Notes under the pieces: generated by a model
Seen by the model: the letters and a program-made list of their open reading frames with translations, nothing else
Database searches by the model: none
What the model was told of the DNA's origin: nothing
In this document: positions 38,639 through 51,250 of the stretch, in pieces
How the letters are laid out: every line of letters begins with the position of its first letter
How positions within the stretch are numbered: the first letter of the stretch is position 1
Translations under genes and position numbers: made by a program
Assembly: GCA_019614645.1 (NCBI GenBank)
Contig: JABWDB010000008.1
Span: 1,116,001 to 1,180,000, forward strand
DNA: 64,000 nucleotides
Direction of reading: 5' to 3'
Source: Stratiolaelaps scimitus
Taxonomy: Eukaryota; Arthropoda; Arachnida; Mesostigmata; Laelapidae

Positions 38639-39000
38639 TAACTTGAAATCATTGCATTAATTTGGTGAACATGCGTCAGGTCATAGGTTTAAACGTATCC
38701 CAATTTATCAGCTAATATGTATCGTACTGTGCTTGACTTCAGCGGAGGGATTCACAATTTTTATTATAGAATAGCATCTGCATTGATCATCCTTCTCATT
38801 GCCTGCTGCCAGTAAAGTCGGGCAGACTCTCTGCCGATATTTAACTTCCACGGTACAACTACTTTCGGCATTGCTCCATAAGACGGGCCCCTTTTAAATG
38901 CAAAGCATTGCCTGCTACTACACCAACGACTACACCTACAACTCCTACTCAGTGAGGACGCTCGACGCGTATCTGCCGTTTCATTGGGCATCTATCTCTG
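36231..39000. other. Gene-poor interval
   Basis: A 207-codon + strand frame at 36233-36856 is built from GCT/GAT/AAT/CCG runs and starts with GTG, so I do not call it a gene. (AT)n arrays are at 36881-36907, 37652-37672 and 38595-38640. Nothing else is recognisable. Confidence 0.5.
38595..38640. repeat. (AT)n microsatellite
   Basis: About 46 bp of AT dinucleotides with one phase slip near its right end. Confidence 0.9.
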
Positions 39001-42000
39001 CCTACTTCCCACTCTGCCTAGATGTCCCTGTATGTGTGTGTATCTGAGAGGGAGAGAGGGAGAGAGAGAGAGAATCAATGAATGGCGTCGTGTATGTGGC
39101 CATGGGTCCATGTGAGGGCGCGTGAAGACAGAGACACACAGATAGACCGACAGACAGCTGGCTTCGACGGCCGGTCATCGTCCTCCAACGTCGTTGTCCC
39201 AGGGCAGAGTAGGGCAGGCCACGCCATCGGGTTAACAGTGGCAACATCGAGATGTTGCAGAGCGGAGTGTGTTTTCCTCATGGGCGACCCGGTACCCCAG
39301 CGGGTCACCACGGCAACCTTGCCGCCCGACTGCTCGGTGCTAGGGCAAACGGCAGGATGGACGGGTAGGACGACTGCAGCTAAAGCCGGCTGCAGAGTAA
39401 GTAGAACGTTAGCGCTTGGGTCGTTGTCGTCGTCGTCGGCCTGGTCGACCCCAGCTTGCTGCTGCTGCTGCCGCGCCGGCTCCCTCTGAATGGAGACAGC
39501 CGCCACGATCATTCAGTCTCTCCGTACGTACTCCATACTCCGTGCCTCCGTGTCTGATCCGCCCTTCCTCTAACAGCCTTTCGCCCTCACCGCATAGCGA
39601 CCAACCGACCGACGGGCCCAAGCAGCAGCAGCAGCGACGGCGGCGGCGGTGGCGGCGGCGGCGGCAGCAACCAGCGAGCGAATGGGCGCCTCTATGCTCC
39701 GGCGGTCCTACATCGGCTGCTGCTGCTGCTGCCGCTGCCAGCCAAAGCCCCGTTGCGCCCCTAGCCACTGCGCCACACTACTGGGGCCCCTGCGGCGGGA
39801 ACAGTGGAAGGGAGGGCGGCTGTGCGCAGGACGACGAGTGCAGGGACCTCCCTCAATTGGCGGCCCGAACTGTGATGGCCCAACTGACAGAGGGTACGAA
39901 GGGGTCGTTCACCCGCTGGCTCTGGGTGAAGCCACCGCTCACTCCGAAACCATGGCCGGCCCCATTCGCGTACGGCGATACACTACGACCACAACGAACG
40001 ACAATTACTCGTCGTAGTAATAGTAATAGTATCTTACTGCGACATTTACATAGATCCACTGGGCTTAGATGCTGCTGCTGCGGCGGCTGCAATATGCCAC
40101 AATGATAAATATGTATTATATTACTATGCTCACGATACTGTGACGACGACTGGGCTCGTCCGAGGAGGCCTCAACACATGCGTATGTCTTGAATGGTAAG
40201 CTAGATGTGCTAGGTAAAATACGATAACATGAGACGAGGTGGGACACGAATTAGTTGGGGGCGATTCAAGACGAGATCGAGACGAAAATCGGAGTCAGCA
40301 TCGATGGCACTCGTGACACTCGGACAGCTCGTTGTAGACTTCGAACGGAAACTCGACAGATAGAAAACGTGGAGGCGAGTTTGCCGCAGAACGTTGCAAA
40401 CGGCCGCTCTGTGGTTATATTGGTCCCTCCAAACTCTATGGCTGCACGTGTGTGAGCAAAGGACTGGATCACGGAGTCATTGGACGTCATCTCATAGATC
40501 AAAGAGTTCGGATCGATCGAAGGCTCAGCAGAAGGCATAGCGGACCTCAGATTGAATGATATATATATATATATATGTATATATATTCCAATAAATAGAC
40601 ATAGATTCGAACGGGCATGCCACATGTCGCTTTTGGCAGATTAGAAACAGCCTTCAGCTTGATCTCGTGTTTTCTTTCTTCAATGGCTAATTCATTCCGC
40701 ATATTGTTGTATTACAACTAGGATCTTTAGTATCAATAGAAGTACAGCTCTCCTGTCTTCGTCGAGTCGTTCGAGTATCCACATCAGAGATACGTCGACA
40801 TCGCGGGACAAAACCTCTATTGTTCGAATTCGAGGACGTGATGATGGAGGAATCCTCGTCTCCACGACACACATGCATGCGTCAGCCATGTCTCTGTCTA
40901 CCTATCTACTATATCCATATGATTGCGACTCGCTGGCGGTCGCTGCCGCCGTCGCATACGTAAACATTAGCGCAACGCCTTCCCACTCCTGGTGGTGATC
41001 TCACGAGCGACCCCGGTCGTAGCTGCGAAGCAGGGCAGAGCACGCGAATCGGAGAACCGGCACCACCGACATTCTAACGTGGGACGAAACGAGGTTCACT
41101 GCGATGGCAGGGTGACGCTGTTCGTCGTCATCCGATAACCGTTCGTGTACCGCCGGAGAGCCATCTCCCACTATGGCGGCCAAAGATTCCCGTATTCCGT
41201 AGCAGCCTCCGTCATCAGCGAGTCGAAGGTATCGAGCGCCTTTCGAGTCAAATACGACGACTCATGCGCGTGTGTGTGTTCTCCCTACTGCTGGGGCGGG
41301 CTACCCAGCCCAAGGCAAGCAACCTCACCTGAGTCGTCTGTCCCTAGGACGTCCTCATTCGAGCGGCTCCATTCAGTAGTTCTTGCTACTTTCGGTTAGT
41401 TGCTGCTAACCTTCTACTGCTATCGTCCGTGCGTGCCTCGGCTTTCCCAACAATCTCTCTCTTTCTCTCTCTCTCACTCTCGCCTTCTTGACTCACGCAC
41501 AAGCACCGGCGGCGACGGTAGTGGCTGTGTCCATTCGCCCATCGGCAGCCAACCAGGTTGATAGGCAACGAGGTAGGGTAGTCAGGCAAGCAGGCTTCGC
41601 TTTCCAACGTTCGTCGTTCGTACAGCTCCTCTGACCAAGGCCTAGATACGCTGGCTGCGCTGCCATGCCACCGCCGCCACCGTAATACCTCATCGCATAC
41701 ACAGACCGACGAATCCACAGAGTGACGGCCATAGGCCGACGCACCCACACACATACGCAAAACCAGCCGGCCGAACGAGCATCCAACCAACCAACATATA
41801 GAGAGAGAGAGAGAGCGACACACGACTGATGTGTGCTGTCTCGCGCTCTCCCCACCTTTCTTTCTGCCGTCGCTCTTCCGCTCTGCCCCTGCCGAAAAAG
41901 GAGTTTCTATTTTTAGCCACACACGCCTGCCGAGTCTGCGCTGAGGCTGACGGCTGGCGAGGCTGGAACTACCGCCACCGCCATCGAGCAAGCCCACCCA

Positions 42001-45000
42001 CCCGCCGGTCGACAGACAGACCAAGCGGCAAGCGGCCGACCGACCGACCGACCCGCTGTCTTCACTCCCAACGAAGCCCTCGCCTCATGCCTCCCTCTAC
42101 TGTGCTCCCAACTCCCGTATGTGAGCCTGCTGAAGGCTCCGGACGAGGGGTCCACAGGGGGCCCACAGACCCCGCCGGAGCCCCATTCCGGCGGGACCCA
42201 GCGGCGTGTTTTCTCCCCATCTCACAGCTCTCTTTCCCGATCTTCAGCAGGCCACTGCTGCCCTCCCCCTCTTCGTCCTCCGAATCCTGTTCGTTTCCCT
42301 TCGCGTGGCCTATTTATTCGCTTTCGTATCGTTCGCTAGGCTTCGTGTTTCCCCTTCGCCGTTCTCCTCCGCTCCTTCTGTCTGCCTTTGCCTCGAACCT
42401 TCATTCAACCTGCAGCAGAAACTACGGATGGAAGAGGCAGCAGTATCAGTAGCTGTAGTAGTCTTGTCATACGAAGGGAACAGCTGAGACTCAGCTAAAA
42501 AAAATTACCTGCACTAGTAATAGCAATCGTGGGGAGAAAACACAACTGAGAGCTAGTCAGCTATGGAAAAAAAGTTGTAGCAGTCGAAGTAGGGCGCAAA
42601 ACATGGGACGTTAAATTATGCTGCACTGCCCATTCAATAATAGATGAGATAGCAGCGGTAGCAGTGTGGTGGCACAAGAAATTGGAGCAACTCGGCTGAG
42701 TAAAACCCTCGAGATTATACTATCCTATGCCAGTGTCGGTTGGTTCCTTAGCTCTGTTTCCGAGCTCATTGTCTGTCGTGCAGCCTGCTCGTCTGTTCGG
42801 GGCCAGATGTGGTTCGACGACTGTCGATCGTCCTGTGGTGCCAAGGTCATCGGAAGCATCGCATCTCCTTCTGCCAGGGCCGTTGTGCCTGCTTTCCACA
42901 GGCCTGTTCCCTCTGTATATTTGCCAGCGTTGGAAGCAGGCAGGCAGGCAGGCCGGCCAAAACAAGCATGACTCGAGAAGACTTCCAGCGATGGCCGCGA
43001 TGGCGGACGACGCTCGAGCTGCTGCGGGCTGAATGGGGTCTCGGGCAAATGGGACAGGGGCGCTGTAGGGGAGAAGCTGGAGGCTGCTGCCATTGAGAAG
43101 CTCATCTAGCGTACTCCACTACCATTCCAACCTCTTTCACTCTCTTTCTCTCCGTCTCTCTCTCTCTCTCTCTCGAGTTTCCTCTCTCGCTCCCCACTCG
43201 GCGGATCGGCGGCCTTGGATCTCGGAGGATCGACACGACGGAAGCGGCGGCGGCGGCGACGGCGGCAGCCGCCGTCGTAGCATTGGATGAGGCCCTTTTC
43301 CCATAGTCCACCACCAGCGCCGCCACCCATCACTGCTACTACTCCTGCTCTCGCCGCTACCACCGCCGCCACCACCACCACTACCACCATTGGAGCTGGT
43401 TCTCCAACGACGACTAGTGAGGACCGAAGGACGGAAAAGGGCCGCCGAGGTAGGAGACAAGGAGCGCTTTACCTCCACCCAAACAGAACCAGCACATAGG
43501 GACTCACAGAAATACAGGCAGACGGACTCACACACGGGCGCACTCACATCTGTGTGTATGTATGCTGGTCGGGTTGTCGCTGTTGTCGACGACAACAATG
43601 AACAAGACGACGAGGAATAAGGGGAAGAGGATGAGGGCGCGGCCAGCAGAAGCAGAAGAGGGAGGGCATCCGACGAACAGCAGAAGCATTCCGACCGAAT
43701 GGCGCTGCCGGTTGTGCTGGCTCCGTTCCTCGGACAACCGCACCTCCGTCTTACTTCAGGCCCGGCAGACCGGCTGATCGAAGCATACTCACTCAGTGGT
43801 TGACTCGAGTCGACCGGACAGTAGGTTTGGCTTGAGCTGCCCTGCCACCTGCCCTAACCTAGAGGAGCGGGGGGCATCGATCCAGAGGCAGAGGCACCAG
43901 TAACGACACCGACGTTGCTGCTGTGAAGGCAACGGAGATGTCGTTGTAGCCCCTCGTCGTCTCCGTCGCTGCATCGGGCGTAGCCGCATCATTGTCGCCC
44001 GCTGATTTCTTGCCATTTCTACGTGATAGTTCTATCTGTGTATGCTTGGCACAGACATCATGCCTAACGGACGGACACCACGAGCATCTTAGGTAATACC
44101 GTTTTTTTGAACTGAGTGCCGAACTATAACGTTGCAGCAGCAGCAGAACCTGTACATCCATTTTATATTCCATTCATTAATTTGCTGTTACATATTGCCA
44201 CCCTCCCTCAAGTGGTAGCAACGTCTCTAGATATCGAAGTACGAGGTACAATAAACATAACAGAACAGGTAGTGATCAAACGTTCTCTGTTACCTTACTA
44301 CGACGGGCCGACTACTGCAGCTGCCCTTTCCCAAGATGATGCTCAACCTGAACTCAACGCGAATCAAACGCCTTACGACGAGCTTCTGCTGTCTCTCTCG
44401 CCCGGCGCAATCTCTTCTTTTCAAGATCAATCACCGAACAATCGTTTACACCACTTGTTTGCAACTGGCACACGAGTGAATGTTGTATCGTGAACACAAT
44501 ATCGGAATCAACGGCACGCGTACAACATGTTGCATTTTGAGGAGAGCTGCAGCCGTTCAGGACGATCGCAGTCGCACGTTTTACAGCGTGTAGCTATACC
44601 TCTCTGTCGAGAGATGCAGTGTGTGTGTCAGCCGGCGGGCGGATCAATCGATCGGTCGGTTGGCTGGGTGTCAAGGCTTGCAGTGCTCAGACCTCCCAGG
44701 TTTTCCGCTGGCTCGCTCCGCTCTGCTCCCCGATGGAGGCGAGAAGGGCCATTCCCGTCACTGCGAAGCCGGCGGAGGATAGACGAGCGATGACTGAACT
44801 AGGTCAAGGTTGGAAGTGCCCCAGCGGCCCACGCGAAGGGAGGCGACTCCGGGAGCAGCGACTGCAATACGAGCTATTATAGCTCCCAAGCCGTGCGCCA
44901 AGCCCAGTCCGGTTAGGACAATGGAGAGCACAGCATCCCCACCATCTCCCAGGCAGCCATCCCGGGAATGGCCCCAATACCGCTTGTCACGTTGTTCGTG

Positions 45001-45450
45001 CGACCTTCACCTAGCTGAGCGCCCCCGCATCGCGTCCAACCCGGCGGCCACCCGCCGCCCGAGCAGTGCCTTTGGCAGCAGCAGCAGCAGAGGCGGCGGC
45101 GGCAGCGGCGGCCGTCGCTATCAACGGTGGAGCCATAAGGGGCCAGACTTCGCAGACACCCACTCATCGTTTTCGCTATGTTCCATCCACTAGGCCCCTA
45201 TCCGGTGCGTGGCTTGGCGTGCCATACTCCCAAGCGACCTTGCAAACGACCTTGAGTAGTTTCACTTCAAGATGCCGTACATGGCTGGGTGCACCAGACA
45301 GACCCAAACGACCACTGTCTTCTATCTTATCCAACAGCAGCAGCAGCGAAGTTCTTCGGTAAGGAGGCCACCTCCCACAGGGGCGGACGACCTTTAGACT
45401 CGAGGACGCGGCGAACATCGAACGTGGAGATTGAGCGCGTCAATGAATGT
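39001..45450. other. GC-rich, low-complexity interval
   Basis: The most GC-rich part of the window, with GA runs (39050-39073), CGG-rich tracts (39640-39665, 43245-43270), CT runs (41455-41478, 43157-43176) and CAG patches. Long overlapping open frames occur on both strands, as expected from GC-rich triplet repeats. Two segments could be real exons on the - strand and are discussed under findings: 39190-39389 (serine-protease-like) and 41005-41261. Neither is called as a gene. Confidence 0.45.
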
Positions 45451-47600
45451 TTAGATTTTGACATTTGAGCACGTGTCGGCGCGGACACCGACGACGTTTT
45501 CTATGAAATGATTTTTGACAGATTTCCAGCAGCAGCAGCAGCAGTAGTAACTACAAGGCACATATAGCATCTGGACGGTACATGGCCTCCTGGTATTCAA
45601 CAGATGCATAAACAGGGTGACAAGCGATAACGTCATGTTGTCGTTTCCAGATTGACACTTAATGCTCCCGACGTGAGCGATAGCATATAAATACAAATGG
45701 TCTTCTACGAATCGTCATACGGCATGACACCTTCAACCATGTGGATCGTATCGCAGGGTATTTGCGTAAGAACACCCTAAGATTTTGCTTGGAAAGCAAG
45801 CGCGCTGTTGGCGCGAAACAGCCCATTCTTGCTGATATCTGCCCCGTCACCCGTCCCTGTTGCTGACATCAATGGCGCGCTGACACCAGTCACACACGAC
45901 AATGGTCGATGATACAATCGGCACAGGTACGTAATAATTCCAACAGAAGAAACTCGACCACGATAGATCAGCTCGCTCATGACTGCAATAATATCCTAGG
46001 TGTTCGCCGCCACCGCCGCCGCCGCCGTTGAGCAGTAATACCTAATCATCCAGCAGGAGATTAGGGTACAACGCACCCACATACGCAGCCGTACCACATA
46101 ATATCCTCACCCCGAACGATAATGCATTGCATACGTCTACCACGTCACCCGCTGTCTGGCTCTGCCTGCCCGGCTGGTCGCTGTTCCATCTTTCGACGAC
46201 GATATGCAGAGAGGTCCCTTTAGCAAGTCCCCCCCCTTTCTCTCTCTTTCTCTCGGTCTCTCTATTCACTCTCGTCACTCTCCTGTGTCTCGAGTATCCG
46301 TCGTCGAAAATATCCTCTGTGGAATATTTCATCTAATGACGAAATGCCACTGTCTGAGCTGCCCCCGACCATGTGGTCTCTCTTGGCGACGAAACACAAC
46401 ACACCGCCTACTCCCTTCGGGACCAACCCCGACGTCTAGCTACGACAGTAATAGGCTGGCATGTTAGCTGAAAGTACACAATCCGACAACACCCCTTGCC
46501 CCCCTGGAACACCCCACACCCGCGAAGGCCGTCCCGTCTCCGGCCCGTCTTCGCTGCCAGCCTAACTTGTGTCCATTATGTTATCGCTTTACTCTCAGTG
46601 TCTTTTCTGCAGAGCAAATTGTATTGAGTCGCCGCAGTAATAATAGCCCTGCCCCTTGTCGCCTTTCTTCAACGAAATGACAACGCATAGACCCTCTCAT
46701 ATCTGTAACGACCGGGCAAACACGTGAGAGAGAGAGAGAGAGATAAAAAGTGGGTCATCACCATTCATCATCATAGAAACTTCATCATTGGCGTCACCGT
46801 TGGTGGCTCTGAAGATAGAATACAACCGATAAGAAGACAGACGGTCAAATATTCATACACATTCGATCGTCGATATATATATATATATATAGGCCTTATT
46901 AACCCTCCGAATATTGGACGGATGGCTGTTGTCCGACGTGGTCTGCCTCGGCTGACGGATCAGAAAATCGAATGGAAGGCCGAGGTAGGCAGCAGGCAAA
47001 CGGGGTGAGCTACGCTGGCCGGATTGCCGATTCAGAATGCGAGAGGAAGCTGTTGAGTTGGACGGAACCTCGGAGAACAGTGAGCGACGCCACGCGACGA
47101 CACGATCCGCCTATGGCAGGACATAGAGCCTTCGTGTCCGTCGGGCGATGCTACCGCTGCCGTCGCAGTGGCCGCCGCCGCGGCCGCCGACAAACAAGAC
47201 GTCATACGCCCACGCATGAAGGCATTGCGAGGCCAGGACCAGGAAGAGGACCGTCGCCCCGTATCGAATCGAGATTGGCCAAGGACAGCACGGATCGTAA
47301 TCTGACAAGAAGCCGGAGCAGTTCCCATGAAGTAGTCGTCAATCATAGCAGCCGTCAATGGGGTAGAACTTCGCCAGCCGCCCACCACAACAGCCTTCCA
47401 CTGTACTACTACAATCACTCGAAGTTTACATGCCACGCAGGCGTGTCATGGCCGTAATTCTATCGGCAGAAAGAGAGGGAGAGCAAGGATTATAGTGACC
47501 CGAATAAACCCACACATTCACCCAGTCACTCACACCCATTGAACAGAGTTTCATACGAGAGAGTCAAAGAATTGCCTTACTGGTGCTCGCCGCATATAGA

Positions 47601-47642
<42 letters not shown>

Positions 47643-50196
47643 ATTGATACAATGGGTTCAATTCAGTATGTATATGTGGCGATGTTGAAATGAATAATGA
47701 ATTGGGGGTTGGTCGCAAGCCCGTAGCAGGGGGCCAACGACCCGAGGACCGCAACACTGCTACCCCGTTGGATATGCAAAAATGAAGGCGTGTGTGTATA
47801 TATATACATATATATATAGGTGCATACAATTGAGTACCCACGAAGAGCCCTGTATAGACGAATGGGTGGTATAGGCGTGTAACCTGCGGACTGGCGAACG
47901 AGAGGACCGACAGACTATTGTTATTATTGCACGACGATGAATGAATGAGTCAATCGATGGTTACCTCCCCCCTCCCCCCCAGTACACGAAAAGTAGGAAT
48001 TACGGCTACTACGAACACGTCCATTGATTTTCGCTTATTATGCCGACGCTGACGATGATTATGATTAAGCTGTGAGGCCGGCGAGGCAGCAACAGGGTTG
48101 AGATCGATAACGACAACATGGACATCGGCCGAACATCGGTGCAAACCCATCATACGTGGGTGTGACAAGTAAACGTTATATATCTAAAACAAAAATATAT
48201 ATATATATATATCGTGGAAATGTTAGGGAGCGAATGTGTGAATTAATAATGAGTCACGGCTACCGTCGGAAAGACTTGCGCTCTGTCAAGTATTGAAATT
48301 AGCAGCAAGCAATAACCCAACCAAAGCTGTATGGAGTCCCAGATATAGCAGAAAAGTCTCGCTGCAGCCCGAAACAAACATCGATGATCGTTGGTCACTT
48401 GTGAGTAACCAACATCAACTACGGCTGCCGTTTCAAGCCCTAGGAAATCGGGCAATTCTCATCCCGACGATGAAAGCCTTATAAACAAATCTAGTTAGAT
48501 CCTGCCGCCTGTTCAACGGTTACAGTTGGTCTGCGGACCTTGTTATGTTCAAGGGAATAACGAGTAGGTTGGTACGTAGAGCTACCAGGCCAGGCGATCG
48601 CCGCCATATACGCTCATACGTTACACCAACAATACCACGCGCATCAAACGCTGCGAAGCCCTGCACGGCCACCAAGCTAAACAGAACTCGGCGACGTTCA
48701 AGGCTGGCTGATAGACAGCTTCGGTACAGTTGCTGGAGAAGGGGACGGCGCATCTCCTCTCTTGAACCGCAGTGATCAAGTCGAAGCTCTACAAAAGATC
48801 GTGACCTCCACATCCGGGTGGATTGCTGAGCCAGCAGAACCAGCTAAGCTCGTCGCAGAAAACGGCCACGAAAGTTATTAGCCAAAAAGAACGCAAGTAC
48901 CAAGACGATATAGTGAGTAAAAGGTCGGCATAATAAAGGATGCGTCGGAGAAAAAGAATATGGAGATGACAAAAGGAGAGAGCCTGACCGGGGACTCCTT
49001 CATATATATATATATATATATAACGGATAACGGGAACGTCCGACATCGGTAACGACATTCGTAAGGCTCAGTTGAGAAAAGATGAAAAAAATTAGCCGGG
49101 AAATAGAGAGAAATGGCGTCGTACAGTTTGGTGTAAACTGTCGACGGTACGACAACTAGAAATACATATATATATATATATATACACACGTATATATACA
49201 CACATGTTCGTACAACCGCGCGAGCTAGACGAGCAGAATGAAGACAATCAGCGGTCAGAGGGATTAAGCGAAACGTAGCAGGGAACGAAGCTGGGTGTAT
49301 GAGCTTGCCCGTCGTCAAATAGCGCCACAAATCGCCGCATTGTAAACGCCCACAGTTCCCTGACTGATCGTGTCGCAGCTGTAAAATTCCGTTTGATCAC
49401 GGCTGCAATGGAACACAGTTCGTCATTCACTCAGTGGATTACAATATACTAAATATCTGTGGTGCGATGTCGAGCTGTGCGTGTGTCTATGTGCGATCCT
49501 GTGCAGCATACCCTACCCACATGAGCAGAGAGGACCAGCACGCAGACGAGGCCTATATCATGTGCGGGGGGCGGGTAGCATTACGCCTTCCGCTATTCAG
49601 TAGATTAAATCTGCTCAATATTTATGACAGCGAATAAAATCGCTCGTAAAATAAGAAAATTCATCACACACGTGCATCATGTAAAAATTGACGCATTGGC
49701 TCAAAAACATTGGCTGTATTGGTCATATGCGGCTGTGCCCCGTTGAACGCGGTTCTGTCAACCATCCTGCGCGTATGGTGCCACAACCAATTTCACTCTA
49801 CACTTCTCTGTAGTTGTAGAACGGACTGCGTAAGGGGGCGATGCGATGCGAGGTGGTCTTGTACTGAAATATCCAGTGTAGTTCTGCTGGTGTTTTCAAC
49901 GCGTCGCCCCATGTTCAGTGCTCTCGAAAAATCGCCAATAACTGCTATGGCAAGCATAGGCGTTAGGGGGCGCCAGCAAGACGGACGAAGCATCTGCTGC
50001 ATTCACCCTGACCTGTTGAATAGCACACTCCCAATACTATTAGGGAATAGCTGTAGTCGAGTATATATTTCATCAAAATGTAAATATCGAAAACACATTA
50101 ATCGCTTTTGCACTGTCTGCCGTACACGGAAACCCTGAGCTCGTTAGTATATATATATATATATTACAGCTGGCCAGGCGGGGCCGCATGGTGGTT

Positions 50197-50233
<37 letters not shown>

Positions 50234-51250
50234 AAGTTTACCGTATATTTCATTTAGCCATATAGGATAGAGGAGAGATTTGCCAAAAACGGCCAGAGAT
50301 ATACTTTTTTATCTACAAATCACTTAGGAGCCGCGACTAAGCGAATCACCGTAGGCAGATACGCCTATACGAACGAAGCGTAGGAGGACGCGTGGGCGAG
50401 AGAGCAGCATTTCAGAATTTCGAACGATCTCGTTGTGTCATTTTAGGAATCGTACACCATGGCCAATCCCACGTGGGACTTTACTCGCCTCAAAATCAAC
50501 TCGAGGTCGCCTTTGCCGGCAGATCAGCAGGAACCGATTCTGTAATACGTACGTCATTCGAGCTCTTATGAAAACTGCAGCTCATAAAAACGGAGTGACG
50601 CGTCACTGAAAACGTCCCATTCGATTGGCGAAAATTGAGATCGTAGAAATTTTATGATCGGATGCCTTTGAGCTTTCGACTGCCTGTTCTGCGATACAAC
50701 TTGTAAGTTTCTCGTAGCGAGTGCTGCTGGCGTTTGGGACAACAATCGAAGTTTTACTCATCAAGGCAAAGCTGTCGACGTTACGCGACGACGCGAACGA
50801 GCCCTCTTGAATCGGAAAACGACAGCACACCTGCTGATACATCAACTGATATTATTCCTTCGTTCAATTTCGAGTTGAGAAACTCAAGTGCAATTTGGCA
50901 ACGCTTGAGTTCTCGTGTAGAAAAACAAAAAAAAAAAAGATTATACACCAGCGTAGCTCCACATCGTTCACATATGCCTCATGTGTTTTCCGCAACACGT
51001 TCACGGCGGCCTTATGAGGTCAGCGGGTAATCGGCGACATTTCAACGGTCATTTGGGAAACCCTCTTTCACTCCCAGTTTTGAGGGACATCCATGCTGTC
51101 GCGTCCGGTACCTTGCGTACTATTATACAGCACGGTAACAGCCGCCGCTGCCACCACCATCACCACCGCCACGGTAGATGCGTGCATTGTAAGTTGATTC
51201 ATACATTTGCTCGCTCGGCTGTTCATTCAATCATTCTTTTGTTTCGCCTG
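45451..51250. other. Gene-poor interval
   Basis: No supported gene. (AT)n arrays at 46874-46891, 47601-47639, 48190-48212, 49002-49021, 49167-49184, 50149-50164 and 50200-50231. The 161-codon + frame at 46972-47457 and the frames near 48520-48813 and 49710-50138 are open but match nothing I know. Confidence 0.5.
47601..47639. repeat. (AT)n microsatellite
   Basis: About 39 bp of AT dinucleotides after an AGATCTATAT lead-in. Confidence 0.9.

Noticed and set aside
39416..40105. 229-codon + strand open frame
   Set aside because: Open because of CAG/CGG runs in several frames at once; the - strand is open over the same bases.
41386..42452. Overlapping 212-codon (-) and 207-codon (+) frames
   Set aside because: Both strands open over the same GC-rich, CT/GA-run sequence; Ser/Arg/Pro low complexity, no recognisable domain.
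46972..47457. 161-codon + frame and an overlapping - frame resembling a signal peptide (47111-47308)
   Set aside because: The - frame has no ATG (it starts at TTG) and stops soon after the hydrophobic stretch; the + frame is Arg/Ser-rich with no domain.
48878..49330. 150-codon - strand frame with hydrophobic segments
   Set aside because: The hydrophobic Tyr/Ile stretches come from (AT)n and (ATAC)n arrays.
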